Origin: Pirellulales bacterium
GTDB lineage: Bacteria > Planctomycetota > Planctomycetia > Pirellulales > Thermoguttaceae
DNA length: 64,000 nt
Assembly: GCA_016935315.1 (NCBI GenBank)
Contig: JAFGRD010000119.1
Span: forward strand, 1-64,000
Reading direction: 5' to 3'
Shown here: piece after piece, positions 46,414 to 54,280 of the stretch
How the letters are laid out: every line of letters starts with the position of its first letter
How positions within the stretch are numbered: position 1 is the first letter of the stretch
Program-made: the position numbers and the translations under genes
Notes under the pieces: generated by a model
The model's input: the letters and a program-made list of their open reading frames with translations, nothing else
Told to the model about the DNA's origin: nothing
Databases searched by the model: none

Positions 46414-47619
46414 CTACCTTGCCGGCGGCGGCGTGGGACCCGGCGGTCGCGTCGGAGCCGGCGGCGGAGTCGGGCTCGGCGGGGGCATCGGACCCGTGCG
46501 GGGCGGCGCCGACGGCTGGGGCGGTGCAACCGGCTGGTGTGCCGGCTGCGGTGCCGGCTGCGGTGCCGGCTGCTGAGCAACGCGGGCTCTTGGGGTCACG
46601 GCCTCGCCATACGTCGGCTCGGGCACCGTATCGAGGATCTTCTCGATCACCTGTTCCACGTCGATTCCTTCGGCGTCGGCGTTGAAGTTGGTGAAGATGC
46701 GGTGTCGCAGCACCGGAAACGCCATCGCGCGAACGTCCTCCGCCGTCACGGCCAGGCGGCCGTGCAGGATGACCCGAGCCTTGGCGCTGAGGATCAGGTT
46801 TTGGGCCGCCCGGGGTCCGGCGCCCCACGCCAGCCAGTTTTTGATGAAGTCGGGGCTGGGCGGCTCTTTCGGCCGGGTCGCCCGCACCAGATCGACCGCG
46901 TAGTCGATCATGTGCTGGCTGGCCGGCACCTGGCGGACAAGCTGCTGGATCCAGAGAATGTCCTGTCCCCGCAAGACCGGTTTCACGTCATGCGAGCCGG
47001 TTTGCGTGGTGGCCATGACGATTTCGCGCTCTTCGCTGCGGGTGGGATACCCGATGTTGATCGACAGCATGAAGCGGTCCAACTGAGCCTCGGGCAGCGG
47101 ATAGGTTCCTTCCTGCTCAATGGGGTTCTGCGTGGCCATCACGAAGAAAGGCTGTTCGAGCTTGTAGGTGTTGCCCGCCGCCGTGACTTCGTTCTCCTGC
47201 ATCGCCTGCAACAAGGCGGCCTGGGTCTTCGGCGGCGTCCGATTGATTTCGTCGGCCAGCACGATGTTGGAGAAGACCGGCCCGTGGACGAAGCGGAACG
47301 TCCGCTGCCCCGTGGCCGCGTCCTGGTCGATGATCTCCGTGCCGGTAATGTCGCTGGGCATCAGGTCCGGCGTGAACTGGATCCGGCTGAACCTCATCGC
47401 CAGGGCCTTGGCAATGGTCGAGACGGTGAGGGTTTTGGCCAGTCCGGGCACGCCGATGGTCAGACAGTTTCCGCGGGCGAACAAGCAGATCAGCATCTGT
47501 TCGATCATCTCGTCCTGGCCGATGATGACCTTGTGGACTTCGCCCAAGAGCATCTCCCGGGCCTGGGCGACGCGGTGGACGGCTTCTTCGGGGCTCATTT
47601 GGGGGGGGGATGCCGCCAT
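46414..47619 (-). CDS. MoxR-type AAA+ ATPase with Pro-rich tail
   Basis: 401 aa from the ATG at 47619. AAA_3 motifs: Walker A GVPGLAKT (56-63), 'FTPDLMPSDITGTEI', Walker B 'IVLADEINR' (119-127), sensor 'FFVMATQNPIEQEGTYPLP' with the Arg finger 'EAQLDRF'. The last 50 residues are an Ala/Pro/Gln repeat ('QPAPQPAPQPAHQPVAPPQ') not typical of MoxR. MoxR proteins act as chaperone ATPases with a DUF58 or von Willebrand protein encoded next to them; no such gene is in the window, so this one is an orphan as seen here. It diverges from the aldo/keto reductase gene across 157 bp. Confidence 0.92.
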   Translation of the reverse strand: MAASPPQMSPEEAVHRVAQAREMLLGEVHKVIIGQDEMIEQMLICLFARGNCLTIGVPGLAKTLTVSTIAKALAMRFSRIQFTPDLMPSDITGTEIIDQDAATGQRTFRFVHGPVFSNIVLADEINRTPPKTQAALLQAMQENEVTAAGNTYKLEQPFFVMATQNPIEQEGTYPLPEAQLDRFMLSINIGYPTRSEEREIVMATTQTGSHDVKPVLRGQDILWIQQLVRQVPASQHMIDYAVDLVRATRPKEPPSPDFIKNWLAWGAGPRAAQNLILSAKARVILHGRLAVTAEDVRAMAFPVLRHRIFTNFNADAEGIDVEQVIEKILDTVPEPTYGEAVTPRARVAQQPAPQPAPQPAHQPVAPPQPSAPPRTGPMPPPSPTPPPAPTRPPGPTPPPAR

Positions 47620-47646
47620 GACACTGCTCCCGCTTGCTGCTACAAT
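47618..47646 (+). promoter_or_regulatory. Sigma-70-like promoter for the aldo/keto reductase gene
   Basis: ATGACA (47618-47623), a 17-bp spacer and TACAAT (47641-47646) match the sigma-70 consensus 5/6 and 5/6. Transcription would start near 47653, giving a leader of about 124 bases to the ATG at 47777. It overlaps the MoxR start codon. Confidence 0.4.
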
Positions 47647-47776
47647 CATCCAATACCCGTGCCCACTTCGGCAGGTGGCAGAATTCCATTCTAACACGCC
47701 GCCGACAAGGGTCCCAGCCGGAAAGACACCAGGCCTGACCGGAATCCCATCGAACGTGACCGAAATGGAGGTACTC

Positions 47777-48826
47777 ATGAACAGCGACCTTGCCGTCACC
47801 GCCGACGAGACACGCGCCAAGACACGCGCGACAGCTCGATGCGAAGCCCCGCATGCGGACATCAACCGGCGGGAGTTTCTACGCCAATCGGCCAGCGTGG
47901 GCGCCGGGCTGGCGCTGACGGCCGCTTCCGCGTCGGCCGTTGCCTCCTCCGACGATCCGCTGCCGATGCGGGTCCTCGGCAAGACCAACGAAAAGGTCAC
48001 AATCCTGGGCCTCGGCACGGCGCCGGTCGGCGAAGGGCCGGTGGGTGTGCAAGAGGCGATCAAGATCTTCGGCGAAGTGATCGATCGCGGCGTGAACTAC
48101 GTCGACACGGCCCGCGGCTACGGCAACGCCGAAGAGGCCCTCGGCTATCTGCTCCCCAAGCGCCGCGATCGGCTGTTCGTGGTCACCAAGACGTGGACCG
48201 ACTCGGCGGCCGAGGCCGAGAAGTCGCTAAGCGAGTCGCTCCGCCGACTGAAGATCGACCACGTCGATCTCTGCCACATCCACCATATCGGCGGCAAAGA
48301 CATCAACAAGGTCTTGGCCAAGGACGGCGTCTTCGACTATCTGCTCAAACAGAAGGAGGTCGGCAAGATCCGTTTCCTGGGCCTTTCCGGACACGCCCGG
48401 CCGCCGCGGTTCGTGCAGATGCTCGAGACCGATCAGATCGACGTGGTGATGTGCGTGATGAACTACGCCGATCGGAACATCTACGGCTTCGAGCACAAGG
48501 TCCTGCCCGAGTGCCGCAAACGGAACGTCGGCGTGGCCGCGATGAAGGTCTACGCGGGCATCAAGGGCGGCTTCCCGAACCACCGCCGCGGTCACGTCGG
48601 CTGTGCGACCGAGCCGTCACGTTTGCCCCAGGCGCTGGCCTACGCGCTCGATCTGGAGGGCGTCAGCGTCGCCGTGGTCGGTCCCTATACGCTGGAACAG
48701 GCCGTGCAGAACGTCGAATTCGCCCGCGCATATTCGCCGCTCTCGACCGAGGACCGGGCGTCGCTGCTGGCCTATGGCCAGCAGCTTGCTCCGAAACTGG
48801 GGCCGCGCTACGGACCGCTAAGTTGA
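47777..48826 (+). CDS. Tat-exported aldo/keto reductase
   Basis: 349 aa from the ATG at 47777, four bases after GGAGGT. A Tat signal (R31-R32-EFL then 'RQSASVGAGLALTAASASAV') directs it across the membrane. The reductase barrel follows: 'ILGLGTAPVGEG', 'GVNYVDTARGYGNAEEALG' with catalytic Asp and Tyr, 'LFVVTKTW' with Lys, and 'HVDLCHIHHIGG' with His. The enzyme uses NAD(P)H to reduce carbonyls; export of such enzymes by Tat is common in planctomycetes and acidobacteria. The C-terminus 'YSPLSTEDRASLLAYGQQL' is normal. Substrate is unknown. It converges with the TPR gene, 7 bp apart. Confidence 0.9.
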   Translation: MNSDLAVTADETRAKTRATARCEAPHADINRREFLRQSASVGAGLALTAASASAVASSDDPLPMRVLGKTNEKVTILGLGTAPVGEGPVGVQEAIKIFGEVIDRGVNYVDTARGYGNAEEALGYLLPKRRDRLFVVTKTWTDSAAEAEKSLSESLRRLKIDHVDLCHIHHIGGKDINKVLAKDGVFDYLLKQKEVGKIRFLGLSGHARPPRFVQMLETDQIDVVMCVMNYADRNIYGFEHKVLPECRKRNVGVAAMKVYAGIKGGFPNHRRGHVGCATEPSRLPQALAYALDLEGVSVAVVGPYTLEQAVQNVEFARAYSPLSTEDRASLLAYGQQLAPKLGPRYGPLS

Positions 48827-48833
48827 GCCCCGG

Positions 48834-51560
48834 TTACAGCTTTCGGCGGACCTCGCGCAACTCCGCCTCGACGCGCGTCCTGTGGGGCCAGTCGGGCGCG
48901 GCCGCCCCCAGGCACTCGCCGAGATCGGCAGCCGCGGCCTGCCAATCCTCTTGAGCCTTGCGCACCGCGGCGCGACCGTACCACGCCTCGGCGTGTCGCG
49001 GATCGTGCTGAAGAGCGGCATTGAAGTCTTCCAGAGCGCCGCTCGGGTCGCCGTTTTGCATCCGCAGCGTGCCGCGGTTGCACCGGGCCACCACAAAACC
49101 CGGCACCAGCTCGATCGCCTGATTGAAGTCCTCCATGGCCCCCTGGGCGTCTCCCTTGCTCACACGGAGGTTCCCGCGATTGCACCAGGCCAAGGCGAGC
49201 GTGGGGTCCGCTTCGAGCGTCGCGGTATAGTCTTCCAGTGCACCGTCGAAGTCGCGCCGGGCCAGGCGCAAGTTCGCGCGCCCGCACCACGCCCTGGCCA
49301 ACCCCGCATCCAGCCGGATGGCCTCGGAGAAATCCTCTTCGGCGCCGGCCGGATCTCCCGCCTGCATGCGCAGGTTGCCCCGATTACACCAGGCGAGGGC
49401 CAGTTCCGGGCTCAAGTGGATGGCAGCATTGAGGTGCTGCAAGGCATCGGAGTGCTGCTTGGTCTGGATCAACGCCAACGCCATCTTGTTGTGAAGCATG
49501 GGCCTGCCGGGATTGCGCAGCAGCGCCTTGCGGAAGTGCTCTTGGGCGGACACCACGCGCCCCAACTCCAGCAGCGACTCGGCCAGTTTGGCATTGATCC
49601 GCCAGTCGTCCGGCTCGCCGGCCAGGGCCTTCTGAAATTCGGCGACCGCTTCGAGATGCTGCCCCGACTTGGCCAGCTCGCGCCCGCTGTTGAAATGCCG
49701 AAAATACTCGACGGCCGGAGCCGCCATCTCGACCAGGTCGTCATACGGCACGTTGACGAACTCCGGGATGTTGACCGCCCGATTGGCCGCCGTGGCCCGG
49801 GGAACCAGAATGGCCGGGCTGTCGTTGCCGTGCTCGTCCAGGTGGGTGAGGAACATCTGCGTATAGGGCGTGTCCGCCTTCGACGAGAAGACCATCCACC
49901 GGCCGTTAGGTGAGAAGCTGTGCCAGGAGTTCATGCGCCGCGTGTTGCAGCGCATGGGCCGGGCCTCGCCGCCGGAGGCCGGCACGATCCAGAGCTTGCC
50001 GTCGGGCCGCATGAGCTGGCCGTTGCGGCACTTGACGAACACGATGTACTTGCCGTCGGGCGACACCTTCGGAAACGTGTTGCTCATGCCGTTGTTCGAG
50101 GCGCCGGCGATCGGCTCGCAGCGGCCGCCGTGGCCGCCGGTGAAGGGGATCCGATACAGGTCGTACTGGATCGGCAGTTCCGCCGAATCGCCGGCGTACT
50201 CGGCGGCCGCGCGACCCGGCGGATAAGGGTCGATCGCCTTGGCGCGGCAAAAAACGATGTATTGGCCGTCGGGACTCCAGGCCGACGAGCAGTGGACGTA
50301 GTCCGGATCGTCGGCCCCCGGCAGCGGCTTCATCTCCTCGGTCGCGCAATCGTAGTATGCCAGGATGCCCGCCGTGGGGTAGAACACCTGAAGAAACTCG
50401 TATTGCAGGAAGTTCGCTACGTAGATCTGCTCGTTGACGGTGGTCACGACGTGCTGGCCGTCGGGCGAAACCTGGGACATGAAACCGATCGTCTTGCCGC
50501 CGGCCGGTTTGCCGGGAAAGGAGTTCCACGTGATCACGGTTTCGGGCGTGATCGCCATCCGCCTGCTCACCGGGACGATCGTGTAGGCTCCCTTGTCGCC
50601 TTCCGGTCCGTCGACGTCCATGCCCAACGTGCGGCCGTCGGCCGAGAAGGAGTGGCAGTTGGCGCAGGTGGGCATGTCGCGAAGCACGACGCGGCTCTGC
50701 TGACGCGCTACGTCGCGCAGCCGCCAAGTGATCAACGGGATGGCTTGCTTGGCCAGGGGCTGGATAATGCCCTTCTCGCCCTTCGAAGGCATCAGCGGCA
50801 CGTCGCGGTAGAAGATCGGAGCCCCGACCGGATCTTTCGAGGTCGTCATCGTCGTCTGACCGCGTGACAGGACCCGGTCGGGCCGGCCGCTTTGGAATCC
50901 GCAAATGGTGACCACGGCGGGCTGCTCGCAGCAGCCGTTCTTGATCGCCCGCCAAACGTCGGCCCCGGGCGTCCAGCCGTGGGCCCCGGCCTGATAGGGC
51001 GTCGGCTGATAGACCTCGTTGTTTTCCCCCAAACACTCGGGGTCGATTTCGCCGTCCGGCGGCGGTCTGCCTGGCGAAAGCACGCAGATCGCGGTCGACC
51101 GGCCGGCGAAGGCAACCTCGATCAGCCAGGTGTCGGCTTCGGCGGCCGATTCATGCCACAGAAACGTCGGCGCCACGATTTCCGGGGGGAAGATCGATTC
51201 GTTCAGCGGATAGTCGATCTTCAGCGGAGCCGTCCGTCCGCCGCTCGGTTGGTCTTTGCGAAGTGCGCGGATCAACCCGCCGAGCTTTGGGTCGACCGTC
51301 GAACGAACCCGGCCCTCGGACGCCCAGACGACTTGCTCCGCGTTTCCGAGCAACGGATGCGGCCCCGGCTTGGCCGCCGGCTGCCAGGAGACCGAGCCGG
51401 CGGGAGGATCGCCGCTGGACGGAGTGTCGGCCGCCGGGAGTTCCGTGACCTGATCCCGGTCGAACGAAAGCAGTCCCCACCGCCAAGCCAGCACCGTCCC
51501 CCATGCGACCATGCCAGCCAGGGCGGCTGCTGTCGCAAACTGCCACGATCGCTTGCTCAA
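48834..51560 (-). CDS. Exported TPR plus beta-propeller protein with CxxCH
   Basis: 908 aa. A hydrophobic segment (about 7-30) is a signal or anchor. Residues about 110-290 form a folded domain ('NESIFPPEIVAPTFLWHESA'); then C299-A-N-C302-H303 is a heme-attachment motif in 'MPTCANCHSFSADG'. Residues about 300-610 contain TolB-like propeller blades ('QVSPDGQHVVTTV', 'AWSPDGQYIVFC', 'KVSPDGKYIVFVK', 'SFSPNGRWMVFSSK'). From about 625 there are seven to eight TPR units ('ALAWCNRGNLRMQAGDPAGA', 'ARAWCGRANLRLARRDFDGA'). It is probably a periplasmic protein of unknown role; heme binding is inferred from the motif only. It lies 78 bp downstream of nadE on the same strand. Confidence 0.8.
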   Translation of the reverse strand: MSKRSWQFATAAALAGMVAWGTVLAWRWGLLSFDRDQVTELPAADTPSSGDPPAGSVSWQPAAKPGPHPLLGNAEQVVWASEGRVRSTVDPKLGGLIRALRKDQPSGGRTAPLKIDYPLNESIFPPEIVAPTFLWHESAAEADTWLIEVAFAGRSTAICVLSPGRPPPDGEIDPECLGENNEVYQPTPYQAGAHGWTPGADVWRAIKNGCCEQPAVVTICGFQSGRPDRVLSRGQTTMTTSKDPVGAPIFYRDVPLMPSKGEKGIIQPLAKQAIPLITWRLRDVARQQSRVVLRDMPTCANCHSFSADGRTLGMDVDGPEGDKGAYTIVPVSRRMAITPETVITWNSFPGKPAGGKTIGFMSQVSPDGQHVVTTVNEQIYVANFLQYEFLQVFYPTAGILAYYDCATEEMKPLPGADDPDYVHCSSAWSPDGQYIVFCRAKAIDPYPPGRAAAEYAGDSAELPIQYDLYRIPFTGGHGGRCEPIAGASNNGMSNTFPKVSPDGKYIVFVKCRNGQLMRPDGKLWIVPASGGEARPMRCNTRRMNSWHSFSPNGRWMVFSSKADTPYTQMFLTHLDEHGNDSPAILVPRATAANRAVNIPEFVNVPYDDLVEMAAPAVEYFRHFNSGRELAKSGQHLEAVAEFQKALAGEPDDWRINAKLAESLLELGRVVSAQEHFRKALLRNPGRPMLHNKMALALIQTKQHSDALQHLNAAIHLSPELALAWCNRGNLRMQAGDPAGAEEDFSEAIRLDAGLARAWCGRANLRLARRDFDGALEDYTATLEADPTLALAWCNRGNLRVSKGDAQGAMEDFNQAIELVPGFVVARCNRGTLRMQNGDPSGALEDFNAALQHDPRHAEAWYGRAAVRKAQEDWQAAAADLGECLGAAAPDWPHRTRVEAELREVRRKL

Positions 51561-51638
51561 AACGAGTCTCCCAACGAATCTCCTCTCCGCGATTGCAGCC
51601 CGCGGGCAAGCGATGAGGAACCTGCGGGCGGCGAGTCC

Positions 51639-52478
51639 TTACGTTCCCCAATCTCGCGCGTAGCGGAAATCGCGGTCCATTGTCCGGTGCGATAGCTTGG
51701 CGATCACCGGCATCCGGCGTTTGTAGTGGTTGCGGCGGATCATGACGGCGACGCGATCGACGAACTTCGGATCGAATCCCGCGCGTATCAACTCGGCCCG
51801 ACGCCAGCGGCGATCGACCATCAGCACCAGCATGCGATCGACCTCGTCGTAGGAGAATCCCAACTCGTCCTCGTCGGTTTGGCCGATCCAGAGGTCGCCG
51901 GTAGGCGTTTTGCCCAGGATCTGCTCGGGCACGCCGAGATGGGCGGCCAACTGGTAAAGCTGCGTCTTGTAGAGGTCGCCGATCGGATTGACCGCCGAGG
52001 CCATGTCGCCGAATTGGGTGCCGTAGCCCAACAGCAGCTCGCTCTTGTTGCTGGTTCCGGCGACCAGGGCCTTAAACGCCGCGCTCTGGTCGTACAGCAC
52101 GGTCATCCGTTCCCGGGCGCACTTGTTGGCCAGACGCATCTGGGAGGCGTCGGAAAACCGGGCGAAATAGGCGTCGATCTGTTCGGTGATCGGGATTTCG
52201 ACCGTCTGCACGCCCAGCTCGTCGACCACGGCCTGGCTGTCGCGTTGCGTGGCCTCGCTGGAGGTCTTGTACGGCATGGTCACCGCCAGCACGTTCTCGG
52301 CTCCCAGCGAGCGGGTCGCCAGGTAGGTGACCACGCTGGAGTCGATTCCCCCGGAGAGCCCCACCACGGCCCGCTCGAACCCCGCGCGGTGGATCTCATT
52401 GCGGATGAACCGGCAGAGGATTTCCGCGACCAGCTCGGGGTGGATCTTCAGATCGACTCGGCCGATGTCAGGTGCCAT
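51639..52478 (-). CDS. nadE: NAD+ synthetase (ammonia-dependent domain)
   Basis: 279 aa. The ATP pyrophosphatase loop 'VVGLSGGIDSSVV' and 'TMPYKTSSEATQRDSQAV' are typical, as are 'LVAGTSNKSELLLGYGTQFG', 'NPIGDLYKTQLYQLAAHLG' and 'PTGDLWIGQTDEDELGFSYD'. It amidates deamido-NAD to NAD+. The 11-bp overlap with the upstream nitrilase-domain gene (52468) means the two gene products together probably make a glutamine-dependent NAD synthetase, usually one fused chain. It is the last gene of that operon. Confidence 0.95.
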   Translation of the reverse strand: MAPDIGRVDLKIHPELVAEILCRFIRNEIHRAGFERAVVGLSGGIDSSVVTYLATRSLGAENVLAVTMPYKTSSEATQRDSQAVVDELGVQTVEIPITEQIDAYFARFSDASQMRLANKCARERMTVLYDQSAAFKALVAGTSNKSELLLGYGTQFGDMASAVNPIGDLYKTQLYQLAAHLGVPEQILGKTPTGDLWIGQTDEDELGFSYDEVDRMLVLMVDRRWRRAELIRAGFDPKFVDRVAVMIRRNHYKRRMPVIAKLSHRTMDRDFRYARDWGT

Positions 52479-53403
52479 AGCGTCGCCGCTTGATACGGTT
52501 GAGTTCTTCGATCGTCACCAGCAGCCGTTCGTCGCGCGATAGCGGCGTAATCAACCGCTGGCGTCGCAGATCGGCGGCGTCGAACGCGGCCACGGTCAAC
52601 GCTTCGTCCAACATGGGGGCTTGGGCGATGGTATGGCCGTCGGGCCCCACCACCATGCTTCCACCCCAAAAGCAGAGACCGTCCTCGAATCCCACGCGAT
52701 TGACCAGCACGACCACCGCTCCCAACAGTTGGGCAAACACCTTGGCGATCTGCTCGTAGGTTTCGGCGGTCCGCACCTTGGGGCCGTTCACGCCGCGGGA
52801 AGGCGAATTGGCCGCGCAGATCAACAGGTCCACCTCCTCGGCCTGCATGATCGCTGCCGCCGAGATATGCCAGAAATCCTCGCAGATCAGGATACCCACC
52901 CGGCCGAATCGTGCCGTGTCGAAGGCCTCGATCCGCTCGCCGGGTGCGAAGTAGCGCTGCTCGTCGAACAGGCCGTACGTGGGCAAATACACCTTGCGGT
53001 GCAGGTGGATGATCCGACCGCCCTCGGCGTAAAAGGCCGCATTGAAGAACCGGTGCTGGGGCGATTCCTCGACCAGACCGGCCACCAGCGAGGTGGCGCC
53101 CGCCGCCTCGATCAACCGGCCGATCTCCGGCCCGGCGGGGTCCAACGCCAGGTCGGGTACCATGTCGCGAACGAAATAGCCGGTCAGCGACAGCTCGGGG
53201 AAGACGATCAAATCGGCCTGCCGCCGCCGGGCCGCCTCGATTTGCTGCTCGTGCAACGCCAGGTTCCGCTCCCGATCGCCCAGCACCGGCGAGATCTGCG
53301 CCATGGCCACGCGGAGCACGTTGCCGCCCTCGCCGCGGCTGACCGCAGAGTCGTCCGGCGATTCGGCAGATTGAGAGTCGGCAGCCACCGGCGGGGTCCT
53401 CAC
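52468..53403 (-). CDS. Nitrilase-family glutaminase, partner of NadE
   Basis: 311 aa from the GTG at 53403, which overlaps the stop of the thioredoxin-like gene by four bases. The nitrilase triad is complete: Glu70 ('LIVFPELSLTGY'), Lys137 ('LHRKVYLPTYGLFDE') and Cys174 ('GILICEDFWH'). The E-K-C triad with 'GYFVRDMV' and 'YLPTYGLFDE' resembles the glutaminase half of fused NadE enzymes, so this enzyme should release ammonia from glutamine for the adjacent NadE. The first 28 residues are low-complexity, and the downstream Met at 34 ('MAQISPV') is an alternative start. Other amidase functions are possible but the gene context argues for NAD synthesis. Confidence 0.85.
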   Translation of the reverse strand: MRTPPVAADSQSAESPDDSAVSRGEGGNVLRVAMAQISPVLGDRERNLALHEQQIEAARRRQADLIVFPELSLTGYFVRDMVPDLALDPAGPEIGRLIEAAGATSLVAGLVEESPQHRFFNAAFYAEGGRIIHLHRKVYLPTYGLFDEQRYFAPGERIEAFDTARFGRVGILICEDFWHISAAAIMQAEEVDLLICAANSPSRGVNGPKVRTAETYEQIAKVFAQLLGAVVVLVNRVGFEDGLCFWGGSMVVGPDGHTIAQAPMLDEALTVAAFDAADLRRQRLITPLSRDERLLVTIEELNRIKRRRYGT

Positions 53404-54104
53404 TTCTCCTGCATCGCCACTTCGACCGCCTGGCGGAGCTTGTCCCGAGTGATCTCGGAATACTCGATGTCGAACCAGAGAATCTTGCCCTGTGCATCAA
53501 GGACGTAGAGCCGCGGCAGCTTCTCCGTGGCAATGCCGGCGAAGTAGGCGCCGAGCGGATCCAGCAAGACCGGAAACGTTACCCCGGCGGCCTGGATCTG
53601 TTGCTGCGCCGCGTCCGCGGCATCACCCTGGTTGACGCCGATGACGCGAAGCCCCTTCTCGGCGTAAGGCTGGGCGTAGTCCTTTTGCAGGTCTTCCAGC
53701 AAGCCGGCCGCCCTCAAAGGACCGTAGGGCGGCTTGCCGCCGGCCCAGAAGCAGATCACCGTCAATCGCTCGCCGCGCAGATCGGTCAGCTTGTGCAATT
53801 GGCCGCTGGTGTCGGGCAGCGTGCCTTCCGGCAACGGATCGCCCACGCGGACCAGGCACGTCGCGTAGTCTTGCTCGGCCAACTCGACTTTCGGGATCGT
53901 GCGGGCAGGCTCCGCGGCCGGAGGCTGGTCCACGGCAGGAGCGGCTTCGCTGTCAGGAACGTCGTCGGTGGTACCGCTCTGCACCTCGGACGGTGACGGC
54001 TGGCGGTTGTCGGCGCCCGCGTCGTTGGAACCGCCGCACCCCGGACACACGGCGAGTAGACCGATCGCCGCCGCAACGACCCACCCCTGGCTGCAAATAC
54101 GCAT
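53400..54104 (-). CDS. Thioredoxin-fold lipoprotein lacking CxxC
   Basis: 234 aa from the ATG at 54104 with AAAGGAAG upstream. A lipoprotein-like signal (Cys20 or Cys23 in 'LLAVCPGCGG') is followed by a disordered Pro/Ala linker (25-70). The C-terminal domain is an AhpC/TlpA-type thioredoxin fold: 'LPDTSGQLHKLTDLRGERLT', 'VICFWAGGKPPYGPL' (117-130), 'VIGVNQGDAADAAQQQIQAA' and 'VLLDPLGAYFAGIATEKLPR'. Where the active-site CxxC should stand, at 'FWATWCPPC' in relatives, this protein has Gly-Gly-Lys-Pro-Pro, with no cysteine. It therefore cannot do ordinary thiol chemistry. It is the first gene of the operon with the NAD synthetase genes. Confidence 0.83.
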   Translation of the reverse strand: MRICSQGWVVAAAIGLLAVCPGCGGSNDAGADNRQPSPSEVQSGTTDDVPDSEAAPAVDQPPAAEPARTIPKVELAEQDYATCLVRVGDPLPEGTLPDTSGQLHKLTDLRGERLTVICFWAGGKPPYGPLRAAGLLEDLQKDYAQPYAEKGLRVIGVNQGDAADAAQQQIQAAGVTFPVLLDPLGAYFAGIATEKLPRLYVLDAQGKILWFDIEYSEITRDKLRQAVEVAMQEK

Positions 54105-54151
54105 AGGCTTGCTTCCTTTACATTCGGTTCGATGCCATCCTTTGCCCCCAT

Positions 54152-54250
54152 AGACGTCCGCATTACCTACGACCAAGGCCGACCAGCGGGAGGCCGCAGA
54201 AATCGGGCTACCGTCGGTTGCCCTCTCGCATCGGCCGCGCAAACGTCACT
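54152..54250 (+). repeat. 100-bp palindromic interspersed repeat, copy D
   Basis: Copy D is the most diverged: AAGGCCGACCAGCGGGAGGC pairs imperfectly with GGGCTACCGTCGGTTGCCC, while the outer parts (AGACGTCCGCATTACC and CGCGCAAACGTCACT) keep only part of the terminal pattern. It lies 48 bp upstream of the thioredoxin-like gene start and 31 bp from the aspS stop. Confidence 0.65.
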
Positions 54251-54280
54251 AGTGAATTCTCGCTGTCAGCCGTCGGTTCG

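Noticed and set aside
54152-54250. Possible tRNA-like or small-RNA fold at copy D
   Set aside because: The fold is the shared interspersed hairpin; no tRNA arms, TTCGA loop or CCA end are visible.
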